DNA of 64,000 nucleotides from an uncultured Roseobacter sp. (GCF_947493125.1 NZ_CANLQB010000002.1:186001-250000); one strand, 5' to 3'; counted from the stretch's first letter, positions 54,928-64,000 are shown. The notes: a model not told the origin generated them from the sequence alone. Numbers and translations are program-made.

Positions 54928-55590
54928 ATGTCCAAACGGGAAACGCTCAAGTCCATGGCGCTGGCAGGTATGATCGTCGTCGGTTTCGTGGCGCAAAGCA
55001 AAACGGCGCACGCGGAGAACCTCCAGACCCTCACCGTTGCCGGCGGGTGCTTCTGGTGTGTGGAAGCCGATTTCGATAAGGTGCGCGGCGTGAAAGAAGC
55101 CGTCTCGGGGTTTACCGGTGGTACGGTCGCGAACCCAACCTACAAGCAGGTGACATCAGGCGGCACCGGGCATTACGAAGCGGTGCAGATCACCTTTGAC
55201 GCGGATGTGGTCAGCCGAGACGCGCTGCTTGATCTGTTCTTTCGCTCGGTCGATCCGACAGATGCGGGCGGACAGTTCTGCGATCGGGGCGAAAGCTATC
55301 GCACCGCGATTTTCGCCAGCACATCCGCCGAAGAGAGAGCCGCGTCAGCCGCGAAGGCGAAAGCCGCTGCCGAACTCGGCCAGGCGGTAGTGACCCCGAT
55401 CCTCGGCGCATCGGAGTTCTACCCGGCGGACGCTTACCATCAGGACTACTACAAGGGTCGCCAATTGGTGATCACGCGGTTCGGGCCGAAGCGGCAGGCC
55501 TCTGCCTACAAGGCTTACCGCGAGGCGTGCGGACGGGATGCGCGGGTTAAAGAACTTTGGGGGAACGACGCGCCGTTCGTAAACAGCTGA
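54928..55590 (+). CDS. msrA: Peptide methionine-(S)-sulfoxide reductase, exported
   Basis: 220 aa. MsrA domain with catalytic Cys41 in AGGCFWCVE, then GVKEAVSGFTGG, SGGTGHYEAV, EFYPADAYHQDYY. Unlike cytoplasmic MsrA it has a signal peptide (residues 1-29, ending AHA), so it repairs periplasmic proteins. ATG 54928 has AAAGGAG 7 bases upstream. No msrB nearby. Recycling electrons in the periplasm would need a separate thiol system. Confidence 0.93.
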   Translation: MSKRETLKSMALAGMIVVGFVAQSKTAHAENLQTLTVAGGCFWCVEADFDKVRGVKEAVSGFTGGTVANPTYKQVTSGGTGHYEAVQITFDADVVSRDALLDLFFRSVDPTDAGGQFCDRGESYRTAIFASTSAEERAASAAKAKAAAELGQAVVTPILGASEFYPADAYHQDYYKGRQLVITRFGPKRQASAYKAYREACGRDARVKELWGNDAPFVNS

Positions 55591-55607
55591 CACAATTGCG
55601 TCTGTTT

Positions 55608-55628
55608 GCCCGGCGGTGACCGCCGGGC
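55608..55628. terminator. Perfect hairpin between msrA and maeB
   Basis: GCCCGGCGG (55608-55616), TGA loop, CCGCCGGGC (55620-55628): a perfect 9-bp stem between the convergent msrA and maeB. It lacks a U-run on either strand, so termination may be inefficient or Rho-assisted. Confidence 0.55.
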
Positions 55629-55638
55629 CTCGGCCATG

Positions 55639-57894
55639 TCAGCCAACCTTGCAGGCCGCCAGCACTGCCATATTCAGAATGTCGTTGGCCGTCGAAACAG
55701 TCGAGCAGATCTGGATCGAGCCGTCGACACCGGCGAGGATCGGACCGATCACCGTTGCGCCCGCCATCTCCTGCATCAGTTTGACCGAAATGCTGGCGGA
55801 ATGGCGCGCAGGCACGATGAGGATGTTGGCAGGCCCTGAGAGGCGCGAGAACGGATAGGCCTCTTGCGCAAGGCTGTTCAGCGCTACGTCAACGGTCATC
55901 TCGCCTTCGTATTCAAAACTGACACCACGCTGATCGAGCACTTCTGCGGCCTTGGCCATCTTCTCCGCCCGCTCGGAGACCGGATAACCGAAGGTCGAAA
56001 AACTCACGAATGCCACACGCGGTTCAAGCCCCATATTTTGGGCGACTGTCGCGCCGCGTTCGGCGATGTTGGCGAGGTCCTGCTCATCGGGCCACTCATT
56101 CACGATGGTATCCGCAATGAACACAATACGGCCCTTGTGGAGCAGCGCCGTGATCCCGGCCACGCCATGGTCTTTATCGGCGTCAAAAACATGATTGATG
56201 CGGTCCAGAATATGGGCGGACTTGCGCGTGGCCCCTGTCACCAGCCCGTCGCCATGCCCGTGTTGCAGCATCAGCGCTGAAAACACATGCCGGTCCCGCG
56301 CGGCAAGCCGATGGATGTCCTGCGCATCAAAACCGCGGCGATGCAACCGCTCGTATAGGAACTGTTTGTAGGTCTCCAGATGATGCGTGTTCGCTGCGTT
56401 CACGATCTCGATCTCGCGGTGCGCGTCGTCGAGGCCGGCGGCTTCGAGCTTTGATTTCACGTCATCCTCGCGCCCGACCACCAGCGCTTTGCCAAGGCCC
56501 GCCCGCTGATACATCACGGCAGCGCGCAGCACGCGCGGGTCGTCGCCTTCCGCAAAGATCATCCGCGCCTGGTTGGCCCGGGCCCGCGCGTTGATGCCCC
56601 TCAGGATGCTTGCCGTCGGATCCATGCGGGACTTCAGCGATAGCTCATAAGCCTCCATGTCGATGATGGGCCGCCGCGCCGCGCCTGTGTTCATCCCTGC
56701 CTGAGCCACGGCAGGCGGCACACGGTAGATCAACCGAGGGTCAAACGGGGTGGGGATGATGTAATCGCGCCCGAAGCTAAGGTTCTTGCCATAGGCCAGC
56801 GCCACCTCATCCGGCACATCCTCTCGCGCGAGGTTCGCCAGCGCATGGGCACAGGCAATTTTCATCTCGTCATTGATCGCCCGCGCATTAATGTCGAGCG
56901 CACCACGGAAGAGATAGGGAAATCCCAGCACATTGTTGACCTGATTGGGGTAATCGCTGCGCCCGGTGGCCACAATCGCATCGGGCCGCACCTCATGGGC
57001 ATCTTCGGGCGTGATCTCAGGATCGGGGTTCGCCATGGCAAAGATCACCGGATCATCCGCCATGCTCTGGACCATCTCCTGCGTCACGGCGCCCTTGACC
57101 GAGACACCCAGGAACACGTCCGCACCCTTCATAGCATCCTCAAGCGTGCGCAGGTCTGTCGCCACCGCATGCGCCGATTTCCACTGGTTCATGCCCTCGG
57201 CACGGCCCTGATAGATCACACCCTTGGTGTCGCACATGATGCAGTTCTGTTGCTTCGCGCCCATCGCCTTCAGCAGCTCCAGACAGGCGATGCCCGCAGC
57301 ACCCGCCCCATTCAGCACGATGCGCACATCCTCGATCTTCTTGTTCGACAGCTTCAACGCATTCAGCAGCCCCGCCGCACAGATCACCGCTGTGCCGTGC
57401 TGATCGTCGTGGAAAACCGGGATGTCCATCTCCTCCTTAAGGCGCTGCTCGATAATGAAACACTCGGGCGCCTTGATGTCTTCGAGGTTGATGCCGCCGA
57501 ATGTCGGCCCCATCAGCTTGACCGCGTCAACAAACGCATCCGTATCTTCGGTGTCCAGCTCGATATCGATGCTGTTCACATCGGCGAAGCGTTTGAAGAG
57601 CACCGCCTTGCCCTCCATCACCGGTTTCGACGCCAGCGCGCCCAGATTCCCCAAACCCAGAACGGCCGTTCCGTTGGAGATCACAGCGACCAGATTGCCC
57701 TTGTTGGTGTAGTCATACGCCGTCTCCGGATCGGCCGAGATCGCCTCGCAGGGCACGGCCACGCCGGGCGAATACGCCAGGCTCAGATCGCGCTGCGTCG
57801 TCATCGGCACTGTCGCTGTCACCTCGAACTTGCCGGGGGTTGGTTCCAGATGGAAGGCCAGCGCCTCTTCGGGCGTCACGCGGGTTTTGGACAT
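55639..57894 (-). CDS. maeB: NADP-dependent malic enzyme with phosphotransacetylase-like domain
   Basis: 751 aa. N-terminal malic enzyme (about 1-430): SLAYSPGVAVPCEAI, NKGNLVAVISNGTAVLGLGNLGAL, HDDQHGTAVICAAGLLNAL, GAGAAGIACLE. The C-terminal ~320 residues are PTA-like (RMIFAEGDDPRVLRAAVMYQ, GPANILIVPARHSASISVKL), regulatory rather than catalytic in known proteins. Decarboxylates malate to pyruvate with NADP. ATG 57894 matches the family start MSKTRVTPEEALAFH. Divergent from mutS. Confidence 0.96.
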   Translation of the reverse strand: MSKTRVTPEEALAFHLEPTPGKFEVTATVPMTTQRDLSLAYSPGVAVPCEAISADPETAYDYTNKGNLVAVISNGTAVLGLGNLGALASKPVMEGKAVLFKRFADVNSIDIELDTEDTDAFVDAVKLMGPTFGGINLEDIKAPECFIIEQRLKEEMDIPVFHDDQHGTAVICAAGLLNALKLSNKKIEDVRIVLNGAGAAGIACLELLKAMGAKQQNCIMCDTKGVIYQGRAEGMNQWKSAHAVATDLRTLEDAMKGADVFLGVSVKGAVTQEMVQSMADDPVIFAMANPDPEITPEDAHEVRPDAIVATGRSDYPNQVNNVLGFPYLFRGALDINARAINDEMKIACAHALANLAREDVPDEVALAYGKNLSFGRDYIIPTPFDPRLIYRVPPAVAQAGMNTGAARRPIIDMEAYELSLKSRMDPTASILRGINARARANQARMIFAEGDDPRVLRAAVMYQRAGLGKALVVGREDDVKSKLEAAGLDDAHREIEIVNAANTHHLETYKQFLYERLHRRGFDAQDIHRLAARDRHVFSALMLQHGHGDGLVTGATRKSAHILDRINHVFDADKDHGVAGITALLHKGRIVFIADTIVNEWPDEQDLANIAERGATVAQNMGLEPRVAFVSFSTFGYPVSERAEKMAKAAEVLDQRGVSFEYEGEMTVDVALNSLAQEAYPFSRLSGPANILIVPARHSASISVKLMQEMAGATVIGPILAGVDGSIQICSTVSTANDILNMAVLAACKVG

Positions 57895-58030
57895 CGGTTC
57901 TGGCCTTTTCTGACGGTCTGAGCGTGTAACCTCTAGCCCAGCCAAGACCCAGTCTCAAGCGGTCCGCATTTGAGGCTTTTACCCGGTGGCGCGCATTTGT
58001 AAGGTCTGGCGAAACCCCCCGGGAGGCCTT

Positions 58031-60667
58031 ATGACCGTCACGCCCATGATGGCGCAATATCTCGATTTGAAAGCCGACTACGCGGACGCGCTGCTGTTCT
58101 ACCGCATGGGCGATTTCTACGAGATGTTCTTTGAAGACGCGGTCGCGGCAGCCGAGGCGCTGGATATCGCGCTGACCAAACGCGGTAAGCATGAGGGCGC
58201 TGACATCCCCATGTGTGGCGTGCCAGTGCATGCCGCTGAAGGATACCTGCTGACACTGATCCGCAAAGGATTTCGTGTCGCTGTCTGCGAGCAGATGGAA
58301 AGCCCGGCAGAGGCGAAGAAGCGTGGCTCGAAGTCCGTGGTGAAACGCGACGTGGTACGGCTGGTCACCCCAGGCACGCTCACTGAAGACAGCCTTCTTG
58401 AAGCGCGGCGGCACAATTACCTTGCTGCCTTCGCTGAGGTGCATGATGCGCAGGCCCTCGCCTGGGTCGATATCTCCACCGGCGCCTTCCATGTGATGCC
58501 GCTGAGCGATCTGCGTCTCGGCCCGGAACTGGCCCGTCTGGCGCCCTCCGAATTGATCGTATCTGAGAACAAGGAGGCCGATCTGCGCGAAACGGCGCAA
58601 GACCTTGGCATCGCGCTCACCGGGCTGGCGCGCTCTGCCTTCGACAGCACAGGCGGCGAAGGGCGGCTCTGCGCGCTTTTTGGTGTTGAGACGCTGGATG
58701 CCTATGGCAGTTTCACACGCGCCGAGGTTTCAGCCATGGGCGCGATCCTGCAGTATCTGGAGATCACCCAGAAAGGGGAGCTGCCCCTCCTGCAACCGCC
58801 GCAAAGGGAAGCCGAAGCGCGCACCGTCCAGATCGACGCCGCGACCCGCCGGAACCTAGAACTCACGCAAGCCCTCTCGGGTGGCCGTGCCGGCTCGCTT
58901 CTGTCGGTGATCGACCGCACCGTCACGGCGGGCGGCGCCCGGTTGCTCGAACGGCGGCTCTCCAGCCCCTCGCGCGTACTTGATCTGGTGCAGGCACGGC
59001 TGGCGGCGGTGGACTGGTGCGTCGATCAAACCGCCCAGCGCGAACGTATGCGTGATGCCTTGCGCAAGGTGCCTGACCTTGACCGGGCGATGTCGCGCCT
59101 CTCGATGGAGCGCGGCGGCCCCCGCGACCTCGCCGCCATCCGCAACGGGCTGACCCAGGCCGGGCTGATCCACGAGACGCTCAACGGCACCGATCTGCCC
59201 AAATTGATCGCGGATGCTTTGGGCAGCATGATCGGGCACAATACCCTGATCGACCATCTGGATACCGCCCTGGTGGCCGAACCCCCGCTGCTGGCCCGCG
59301 ATGGCGGCTTCACCGCCCGCGATCACGACGCAGAGCTTGACGAAACCCGGCAGTTGCGCGACGAAGGCCGCGCGGTGATCGCGCGCATGCAGGCGGAATA
59401 CGTCTCTAATACGGGCATTTCGTCTCTAAAGATCAAGCACAATAACGTACTGGGCTACTTCATCGAGACACCATCGACCCATGCGGAGAAGATGCTCTCT
59501 TCGCCGCTATCAGAGACCTTCATCCACCGTCAGACTACCGCCAACCAGGTGCGGTTCACCACGGTCGAGCTGTCTGAAATGGAAACCAAGATCCTCAACG
59601 CCGGGTCCCGCGCGCTGGAAATTGAAAAGCGGATCTTCGAAGAGCTGTGCAATGCCGTCCTGATGGAAGCGGCCAAGATCGCCCAGACAGCAAAAGCCTT
59701 GGCGGAGCTCGATCTGGCCAGCGCCCTCGCCACCCTGGCCGTGGCCGAGACATGGGTTGCTCCCAAGGTTGACACCACCCGCGCCTTTCAAATCACCAAC
59801 GGCCGCCACCCGGTGGTCGAACACGCGCTGAAAACCGGATCGGGCGAACCCTTCATCGCCAACGATTGTGATCTAAGTGCGGAGGCTGATGCCGCGCATA
59901 TCTGGCTTCTGACCGGGCCGAACATGGCGGGGAAATCCACCTTCTTGCGTCAAAACGCGATCATCGCCCTGCTCGCCCAAATGGGCAGCTTTGTACCAGC
60001 CGAGGCCGCGCACATTGGTCTGATCAGCCAGCTCTTCAGCCGCGTCGGCGCCTCAGATGATCTGGCGCGGGGGCGCTCCACCTTCATGGTGGAAATGGTG
60101 GAGACCGCCGCGATCCTCAATCAGGCGGATGACCACGCGCTGGTCATCCTCGACGAAATCGGGCGCGGCACAGCCACTTACGATGGTCTTTCCATCGCCT
60201 GGGCCACGCTTGAACACCTGCACGACGTGAACAGAGCCCGCGCGCTCTTCGCCACCCACTATCACGAGATGACCGCACTCGCGGGCAAGCTGCCCGGTGT
60301 CGAGAACGCAACCGTCACCGTGAAGGAGTGGGAGGGCGAGGTGATCTTCCTGCACGAAGTGCGCCAAGGCGCAGCGGATCGGTCCTATGGCGTGCAGGTG
60401 GCCCAGCTTGCAGGCCTGCCAGCGCAGGTCATTGCGCGCGCCCGCGTCGTATTGGAAGCGCTTGAAAAGGGAGAGCGTGAAGGCGGGGCCACTCAGAAAA
60501 CCCTGATCGACGATCTTCCGCTGTTCTCCGCGACACCGGTCGCACCGCCACCGAAGCAAAAAACATCCGAGGTCGAAACACTACTCGCCGACATTCACCC
60601 AGATGAGCTGACACCCCGTCAGGCGCTCAATGTCCTTTACAAACTGAAAGACGCAGCCAAATCCTGA
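58031..60667 (+). CDS. mutS: DNA mismatch repair protein MutS
   Basis: 878 aa. Recognizes mispairs and recruits MutL. Mismatch-binding Phe-Xaa-Glu in DFYEMFFEDA (residues about 28-37), core and clamp domains, then Walker A LTGPNMAGKSTFLRQ near residue 630, Walker B VILDEIGRGTATYDG, and FATHYHEM. ATG 58031 has GGGAGG 4 bases upstream. Its stop converges with grpE across a small hairpin. Confidence 0.98.
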   Translation: MTVTPMMAQYLDLKADYADALLFYRMGDFYEMFFEDAVAAAEALDIALTKRGKHEGADIPMCGVPVHAAEGYLLTLIRKGFRVAVCEQMESPAEAKKRGSKSVVKRDVVRLVTPGTLTEDSLLEARRHNYLAAFAEVHDAQALAWVDISTGAFHVMPLSDLRLGPELARLAPSELIVSENKEADLRETAQDLGIALTGLARSAFDSTGGEGRLCALFGVETLDAYGSFTRAEVSAMGAILQYLEITQKGELPLLQPPQREAEARTVQIDAATRRNLELTQALSGGRAGSLLSVIDRTVTAGGARLLERRLSSPSRVLDLVQARLAAVDWCVDQTAQRERMRDALRKVPDLDRAMSRLSMERGGPRDLAAIRNGLTQAGLIHETLNGTDLPKLIADALGSMIGHNTLIDHLDTALVAEPPLLARDGGFTARDHDAELDETRQLRDEGRAVIARMQAEYVSNTGISSLKIKHNNVLGYFIETPSTHAEKMLSSPLSETFIHRQTTANQVRFTTVELSEMETKILNAGSRALEIEKRIFEELCNAVLMEAAKIAQTAKALAELDLASALATLAVAETWVAPKVDTTRAFQITNGRHPVVEHALKTGSGEPFIANDCDLSAEADAAHIWLLTGPNMAGKSTFLRQNAIIALLAQMGSFVPAEAAHIGLISQLFSRVGASDDLARGRSTFMVEMVETAAILNQADDHALVILDEIGRGTATYDGLSIAWATLEHLHDVNRARALFATHYHEMTALAGKLPGVENATVTVKEWEGEVIFLHEVRQGAADRSYGVQVAQLAGLPAQVIARARVVLEALEKGEREGGATQKTLIDDLPLFSATPVAPPPKQKTSEVETLLADIHPDELTPRQALNVLYKLKDAAKS

Positions 60668-60705
60668 CCACGTCTTCATTCTTCTAAAAATACTCACATT
60701 CCAAC

Positions 60706-60725
60706 AGCTGAGAAAAGCCTCAGCT
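60706..60725. terminator. Small hairpin at the mutS-grpE junction
   Basis: Perfect 7-bp arms AGCTGAG (60706-60712) and CTCAGCT (60719-60725) with a 6-base loop; it includes the grpE stop codon. A T-rich stretch in grpE orientation lies about 15 bases beyond. A weak terminator at best. Confidence 0.35.
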
Positions 60726-61283
60726 CGCCGGAGCAGACGACACCCCAACCTGCGCCGGGCGTAGAAGGCGGTCATGCAGCATAAAGCCCTCAGCGGCGAC
60801 CTGAATAATATCGCCCGCCTTGGTCCCTGGCACGGGTGCTTCAAACATCGCCTGATGCTGCTGTGGATCGAACCGATCCCCGACCTCAGGAGAAATCATC
60901 TCGATCCCATGTTTCTTGAAGACACTCAGCAGTTCCCGCATGGTGAGCTCAATGCCCTCGATCAGCGCCGAGTTTGCCTCTTTCTGCTCGTCCGTGACCG
61001 TCTCAAGCGCGCGTTTCATATTGTCGTAAACAGATAGCATATCGCGCGACAGCTTCGCTCCACCGTAGTTCTCGGCCTCACGCCGGTCTCGGTCAGAGCG
61101 TTTGCGCGCATTCTCGGCATCGGCAAGTGCGCGCATGAAGCGATCCTTCAGTTCGTCCCGCTCTGCCCGAAGCTGGTCGATCTCAAGCGCCTCATCATCA
61201 ATCTCTTCCATCTCATCGGCAAAAGCCTCCGCTTCCACCGCATCGATATCGTCCAGAAACTCTTCGTTTTTGGGCTCTGCCAT
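60720..61283 (-). CDS. grpE: GrpE nucleotide exchange factor
   Basis: 187 aa. Releases ADP from DnaK. Acidic N-terminus (about 1-40, EEFLDDIDAVEAEAFADEMEEIDDEALEID region), long dimeric coiled coil, then the beta domain (SVFKKHGIEMISPEVGDRFDPQQHQAMFEAPVPGTKAGDI). Start 61283 ATG. Downstream of hrcA by 9 bases; unlinked to dnaK-dnaJ. Confidence 0.97.
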   Translation of the reverse strand: MAEPKNEEFLDDIDAVEAEAFADEMEEIDDEALEIDQLRAERDELKDRFMRALADAENARKRSDRDRREAENYGGAKLSRDMLSVYDNMKRALETVTDEQKEANSALIEGIELTMRELLSVFKKHGIEMISPEVGDRFDPQQHQAMFEAPVPGTKAGDIIQVAAEGFMLHDRLLRPAQVGVSSAPAS

Positions 61284-61292
61284 AGTCCACCT

Positions 61293-62357
61293 CTAGCTCC
61301 GGTCAGAGATCAGCTTCCCGACCAGCTGCGCCGTGTAATTCACGATCGGCACAATGCGTCCATAATTCAGTCTCGTCGGGCCAATGACGCCGACCGCGCC
61401 AATGACCTTTCGATCAGCGTTCATATATGGGGAAACCACCAGAGAGGAACCCGAAAGTGAAAAAAGTTTGTTCTCAGAACCGATAAAAATGCGCACACCC
61501 TCCCCGTCTTCCGCCAGTTCGAGGAATTCTGCGATGTCGCGTTTACGCTCCAGGTCATCGAAGAGGTGTCGGATGCGGTCGAGATCTTCTGTTTCGCCAT
61601 CCTGACCGAGCAAATTGGCCCGTCCGCGCACAATCAGCCGCTCAATCTGATCGCCATCGCCTTCCCAAACGGCAAGTCCGCTTTGCACCAGCTCCTGGGC
61701 CAGCGAATCGATTTCCCGACGGCGCGTGTTGATCTCGGTCTTGATGGTGGCGTGCAGCTCACCCAGTGTTTTACCTTCGATCAAAGCATTGAGGAAATTC
61801 GCCGCTTCCCGCATCGAACTGGGCGTCTGCCCCGGCGGCGGCGTGAAGAGCCGGTTCTCGACGTGACCATCGGCGAAGACCAGCACGACAAGCGCCCGGT
61901 CGGGCGAGAGCGAAACGAACTCAATATGCTTGATCGGCGCTTCGTGTTTCGGTGTCAGCACAAGTGACGCGCCTTGGGTGACACCGGACAACACCGATCC
62001 GACGCGATCCAGCAGACCGCTCACATCCTGTTCGTTGGCCTCAAACGTCGCATCGATTTTCTCCCGGTCTGTCTCATCCGGCGTCCCGACCTCAAGCAGG
62101 CTATCCACGAACATCCGCAATCCAAGTTGTGTCGGAATGCGGCCTGCGCTGACATGTGGGCTGTCGAGCAACCCGAGATACTCCAGATCCTGCATCACAT
62201 TGCGGATCGTCGCTGCGCTGACCTTTTCGCTAAAATCCCGTGTCAGCGTTCGCGACCCGACAGGCGCTCCGTCTTGGAGATACCCTTCGACCACGCGGCG
62301 AAACACCTCGCGAGACCGGTCATTCATTTCTCCAAGGATATGTGACGCGTCATTCAT
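61293..62357 (-). CDS. hrcA: Heat-inducible repressor HrcA
   Basis: 354 aa. Winged-helix repressor of CIRCE-controlled chaperone genes (usually groESL). N-terminal DNA-binding part (SREVFRRVVEGYLQDGAPVGSRTL, SAATIRNVMQDLEYLGLLDSPHVSAGRIPTQLGLR), then the GAF-like and C-terminal domains (VGVIGPTRLNYGRIVPIVNYTA). No CIRCE element was recognised anywhere in the window. Followed by grpE. Confidence 0.97.
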   Translation of the reverse strand: MNDASHILGEMNDRSREVFRRVVEGYLQDGAPVGSRTLTRDFSEKVSAATIRNVMQDLEYLGLLDSPHVSAGRIPTQLGLRMFVDSLLEVGTPDETDREKIDATFEANEQDVSGLLDRVGSVLSGVTQGASLVLTPKHEAPIKHIEFVSLSPDRALVVLVFADGHVENRLFTPPPGQTPSSMREAANFLNALIEGKTLGELHATIKTEINTRRREIDSLAQELVQSGLAVWEGDGDQIERLIVRGRANLLGQDGETEDLDRIRHLFDDLERKRDIAEFLELAEDGEGVRIFIGSENKLFSLSGSSLVVSPYMNADRKVIGAVGVIGPTRLNYGRIVPIVNYTAQLVGKLISDRS

Positions 62358-62378
62358 GATAGGACCCTAGCTGAAGCG

Positions 62379-62408
62379 ATATAAAAGCACGAAACGCAAG
62401 GAATTCAA
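62379..62408 (-). promoter_or_regulatory. hrcA promoter
   Basis: On the minus strand: TTGAAT (62408-62403), 18 bp, TTATAT (62384-62379), about 22 bases before the hrcA ATG, so the leader is very short. The divergent rph start is at 62470. Confidence 0.5.
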
Positions 62409-62469
62409 TCGGGGTTGCATCTCGGCACCGCGGGACGGTATCCGGGAGTACACGAGGAAAGGATATCCG

Positions 62470-63183
62470 ATGCGACCCTCTGGTCGAGCTCTCGACGAAA
62501 TGCGCGCCGTTTCCATCGAAACCGGTTTTACGAAACATGCTGAAGGCTCTGCCCTGATCAAGATGGGCGATACCCATGTGCTCTGCACTGCGACCATCGA
62601 GGATCGCGTGCCACCGTTCATCAAGGGCTCCGGTCTGGGATGGGTGACCGCAGAATATGGGATGCTGCCGCGCGCGACCAATACGCGCATGCGCCGCGAA
62701 GCCGCCGCTGGCAAGCAAGGTGGTCGCACGATTGAAATCCAGCGCCTGATCGGCCGGTCCCTACGGGCGGGGATCGACCGCGTCGCACTTGGCGAACGGC
62801 AGATCACCGTCGACTGTGACGTGTTGCAGGCTGACGGCGGTACGCGCTGCGCGTCCATCACCGGAGGTTGGGTCGCGCTACGTCTGGCGGTCAACAAGCT
62901 GATGAAATCCGGCGATGTCATCAGCGATCCGATGCTGGAACCCGTCGCGGCAATCAGCTGTGGCATCTACGCCGGCCAGCCTGTGCTCGACCTCGACTAC
63001 CCGGAGGATTCGGAAGCCGGTGTTGACGGTAACTTCATCATGACCGCGTCGCACCAACTCATCGAAGTGCAGATGAGCGCCGAGGGCGCCACCTATTCGC
63101 GCGACCAGATGAACACACTGATGGATCTGGCCGAGAAAGGCGTGACGGAGCTTGTCTCTGCACAAAAGGCTGTCACCGCGTGA
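62470..63183 (+). CDS. rph: Ribonuclease PH
   Basis: 237 aa. Phosphorolytic 3'-5' exoribonuclease for tRNA 3'-end maturation. [93 protein letters not shown] are all family motifs. Ribosome-binding site GAAAGGA. Divergent from hrcA. rdgB overlaps its stop. Confidence 0.98.
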   Translation: MRPSGRALDEMRAVSIETGFTKHAEGSALIKMGDTHVLCTATIEDRVPPFIKGSGLGWVTAEYGMLPRATNTRMRREAAAGKQGGRTIEIQRLIGRSLRAGIDRVALGERQITVDCDVLQADGGTRCASITGGWVALRLAVNKLMKSGDVISDPMLEPVAAISCGIYAGQPVLDLDYPEDSEAGVDGNFIMTASHQLIEVQMSAEGATYSRDQMNTLMDLAEKGVTELVSAQKAVTA

Positions 63184-63791
63184 CCCGAAAGTTTGATGGC
63201 AAAAGGATCCTGATTGCCACGCACAACGCGGGCAAACTTGAGGAGATGGAGGAGCTGTTCGAGCCATACGGTATCGATGTCGTCGGTGCTGCCACGATGA
63301 ACCTGCCGGAGCCGGACGAGACAGAGACCACCTTTGTCGGCAATGCCCGGATCAAGGCCCGCGCCGCAGTCGCGGCCACCGGTCTTCCTGCGCTGGCGGA
63401 TGACTCCGGCATAGAGGTGGATGCGCTTGATGGCCAGCCTGGGGTTTACACAGCGGACTGGGCAGAAACCTCCGAGGGCCGGGACTTCGTGATGGCGATG
63501 ACCAAGACCCACCAGATGCTCGAAGACAAGGGTGCTGCGCATCCACGCACCGCACGCTTTTGCGCCACCTTCGTGCTCGCCTGGCCCGACGGGCATGAAG
63601 AGGTGTTCGAGGGTACGGCCGAGGGCACTCTGGTCTGGCCGATGCGCGGTCATACGGGGCACGGATACGACCCCATGTTCCAACCCCTTGGGCACGACCA
63701 AACCTTTGCGGAAATGGATCCGAGCGAGAAGAATCGTATCAGCCACCGTGCCGATGCCTTCACCAAACTCGTTGCTGGTTGTTTTGGCTGA
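63180..63791 (+). CDS. rdgB: Non-canonical purine NTP pyrophosphatase (ITP/XTP)
   Basis: 203 aa. Hydrolyses dITP/XTP to keep them out of DNA. N-terminal [18 protein letters not shown] (SHNxGKxxE motif), [23 protein letters not shown], and the C-terminal [34 protein letters not shown] 63180 overlaps the rph stop as GTGA. Confidence 0.97.
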   Translation: MTRKFDGKRILIATHNAGKLEEMEELFEPYGIDVVGAATMNLPEPDETETTFVGNARIKARAAVAATGLPALADDSGIEVDALDGQPGVYTADWAETSEGRDFVMAMTKTHQMLEDKGAAHPRTARFCATFVLAWPDGHEEVFEGTAEGTLVWPMRGHTGHGYDPMFQPLGHDQTFAEMDPSEKNRISHRADAFTKLVAGCFG

Positions 63792-64000
63792 GGACTGGGA
63801 AGCAGGCGGCTTCGGCCTCTATCTGCACTGGCCCTTCTGCGAGGCGAAATGCCCCTACTGCGACTTCAATAGCCATGTGAGCCGACAGATCGACCAAGCC
63901 GCTTGGTGCGAAGCCTACCTAAAGGAATTGGACCGGGCAGCAACGGAAACATCGGGTCGCATTCTAAGCTCAGTTTTTTTCGGCGGAGGCACACCCAGCC
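63784..64000 (+). CDS. hemW: Radical SAM heme chaperone HemW (5' part only)
   Basis: First ~72 codons, cut by the window end. The radical SAM cysteine motif CEAKCPYC is visible, with LYLHWPFC before it and FFGGGTPS at the end of the visible part. HemW is thought to insert heme into respiratory enzymes (older name HemN-like). TTG 63784 gives an 8-bp overlap with rdgB; an in-frame ATG at 63754 would overlap by 38 bp. Homologues usually start about ten residues before GGFGLY, which favours the TTG, but this is not firm. Confidence 0.85.
   Translation, partial: MAEDWEAGGFGLYLHWPFCEAKCPYCDFNSHVSRQIDQAAWCEAYLKELDRAATETSGRILSSVFFGGGTPS

Noticed and set aside
1-64000. tRNA genes, CRISPR arrays, insertion sequences or prophage
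   Set aside because: No T-loop consensus (GGTTCGAATCC or GGTTCAAATCC) outside coding frames, no regularly spaced repeats of 25-40 bp, and no transposase or integrase motifs were seen.

Overview
The window is a dense, high-GC chromosomal segment of an alphaproteobacterium, almost certainly a marine member of the Rhodobacterales (Roseobacter group). The evidence is the gene order (lptC-lptA-lptB-hpf-ptsN; secA / PPIase-argJ-mutT; rimP-nusA-ylxR-infB; hrcA-grpE / rph-rdgB-hemW), the frequent GTG/TTG starts and four-base operon overlaps, and taxon-typical proteins such as a NavMs-like sodium channel and a short ferrochelatase-adjacent membrane protein. No tRNA, rRNA, CRISPR array, integrase, transposase or phage gene was found, so the segment reads as core genome.

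Layout. 0-3 kb: LPS transport (LptC end, LptA, LptB), ribosome hibernation factor and PtsN. 3-10.7 kb: a surface-polysaccharide region on the minus strand (a GT14-type branching enzyme fused to a C-terminal domain, two tandem paralogous GT2 enzymes, galU, kdsB, cysQ) followed by a plus-strand ABC-2 polysaccharide-export permease. 10.8-17.5 kb: a GGDEF/EAL protein, alkB, dnaK-dnaJ, a repeat-rich intergenic region and radC. 17.5-25 kb: a substrate-binding/OmpA fusion, secA, parvulin, argJ, mutT, and a 44-residue ORF with a strong ribosome-binding site. 25-30.5 kb: the rimP-nusA-ylxR-infB operon on the minus strand. 30.5-37.7 kb: a short Tat-dependent binding protein, proline iminopeptidase, ubiG, a grxC-nitrilase-marR operon, comF, a degenerate methyltransferase, hemH and a small membrane protein. 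37.8-45.5 kb: two L,D-transpeptidases flanking a CAP lipoprotein, a voltage-gated Na+ channel, an RNA m5U methyltransferase and a two-gene ABC exporter. 45.6-54.7 kb: cca, CoA Nudix hydrolase, hslO, Nudix, an RsbU-type response regulator facing an Hpt protein, SDR, ilvA, argG and a sulfotransferase-like gene. 54.9-64 kb: exported MsrA, malic enzyme-PTA fusion, mutS, grpE, hrcA, rph, rdgB and the start of hemW.

How genes work together. LptABC deliver LPS, KdsB makes CMP-Kdo and GalU makes UDP-glucose, and the glycosyltransferases and KpsM-like permease probably serve the same envelope. The chaperone system is split: dnaK-dnaJ at 13-16 kb and grpE-hrcA at 60-62 kb, with HslO separate. Several genes maintain the cell wall and periplasm (two L,D-transpeptidases, CAP protein, OmpA-domain protein, PPIase, MsrA).

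The strongest non-textbook signal is the rimP leader. A good promoter (TTGCAG, 17 bp, TATATG) is followed by about 48 nt of leader and then a complete intrinsic terminator whose U-run ends immediately before the rimP start region. There is no room for another promoter, so the operon that makes NusA must be transcribed through a terminator, and NusA is itself a termination-enhancing factor. Other points worth a second look are a 28-bp inverted repeat and five 11-bp tandem units upstream of radC, a hairpin between dnaK and dnaJ, the 44-residue ORF, the PBP-OmpA fusion, and a methyltransferase family without a visible SAM glycine motif.
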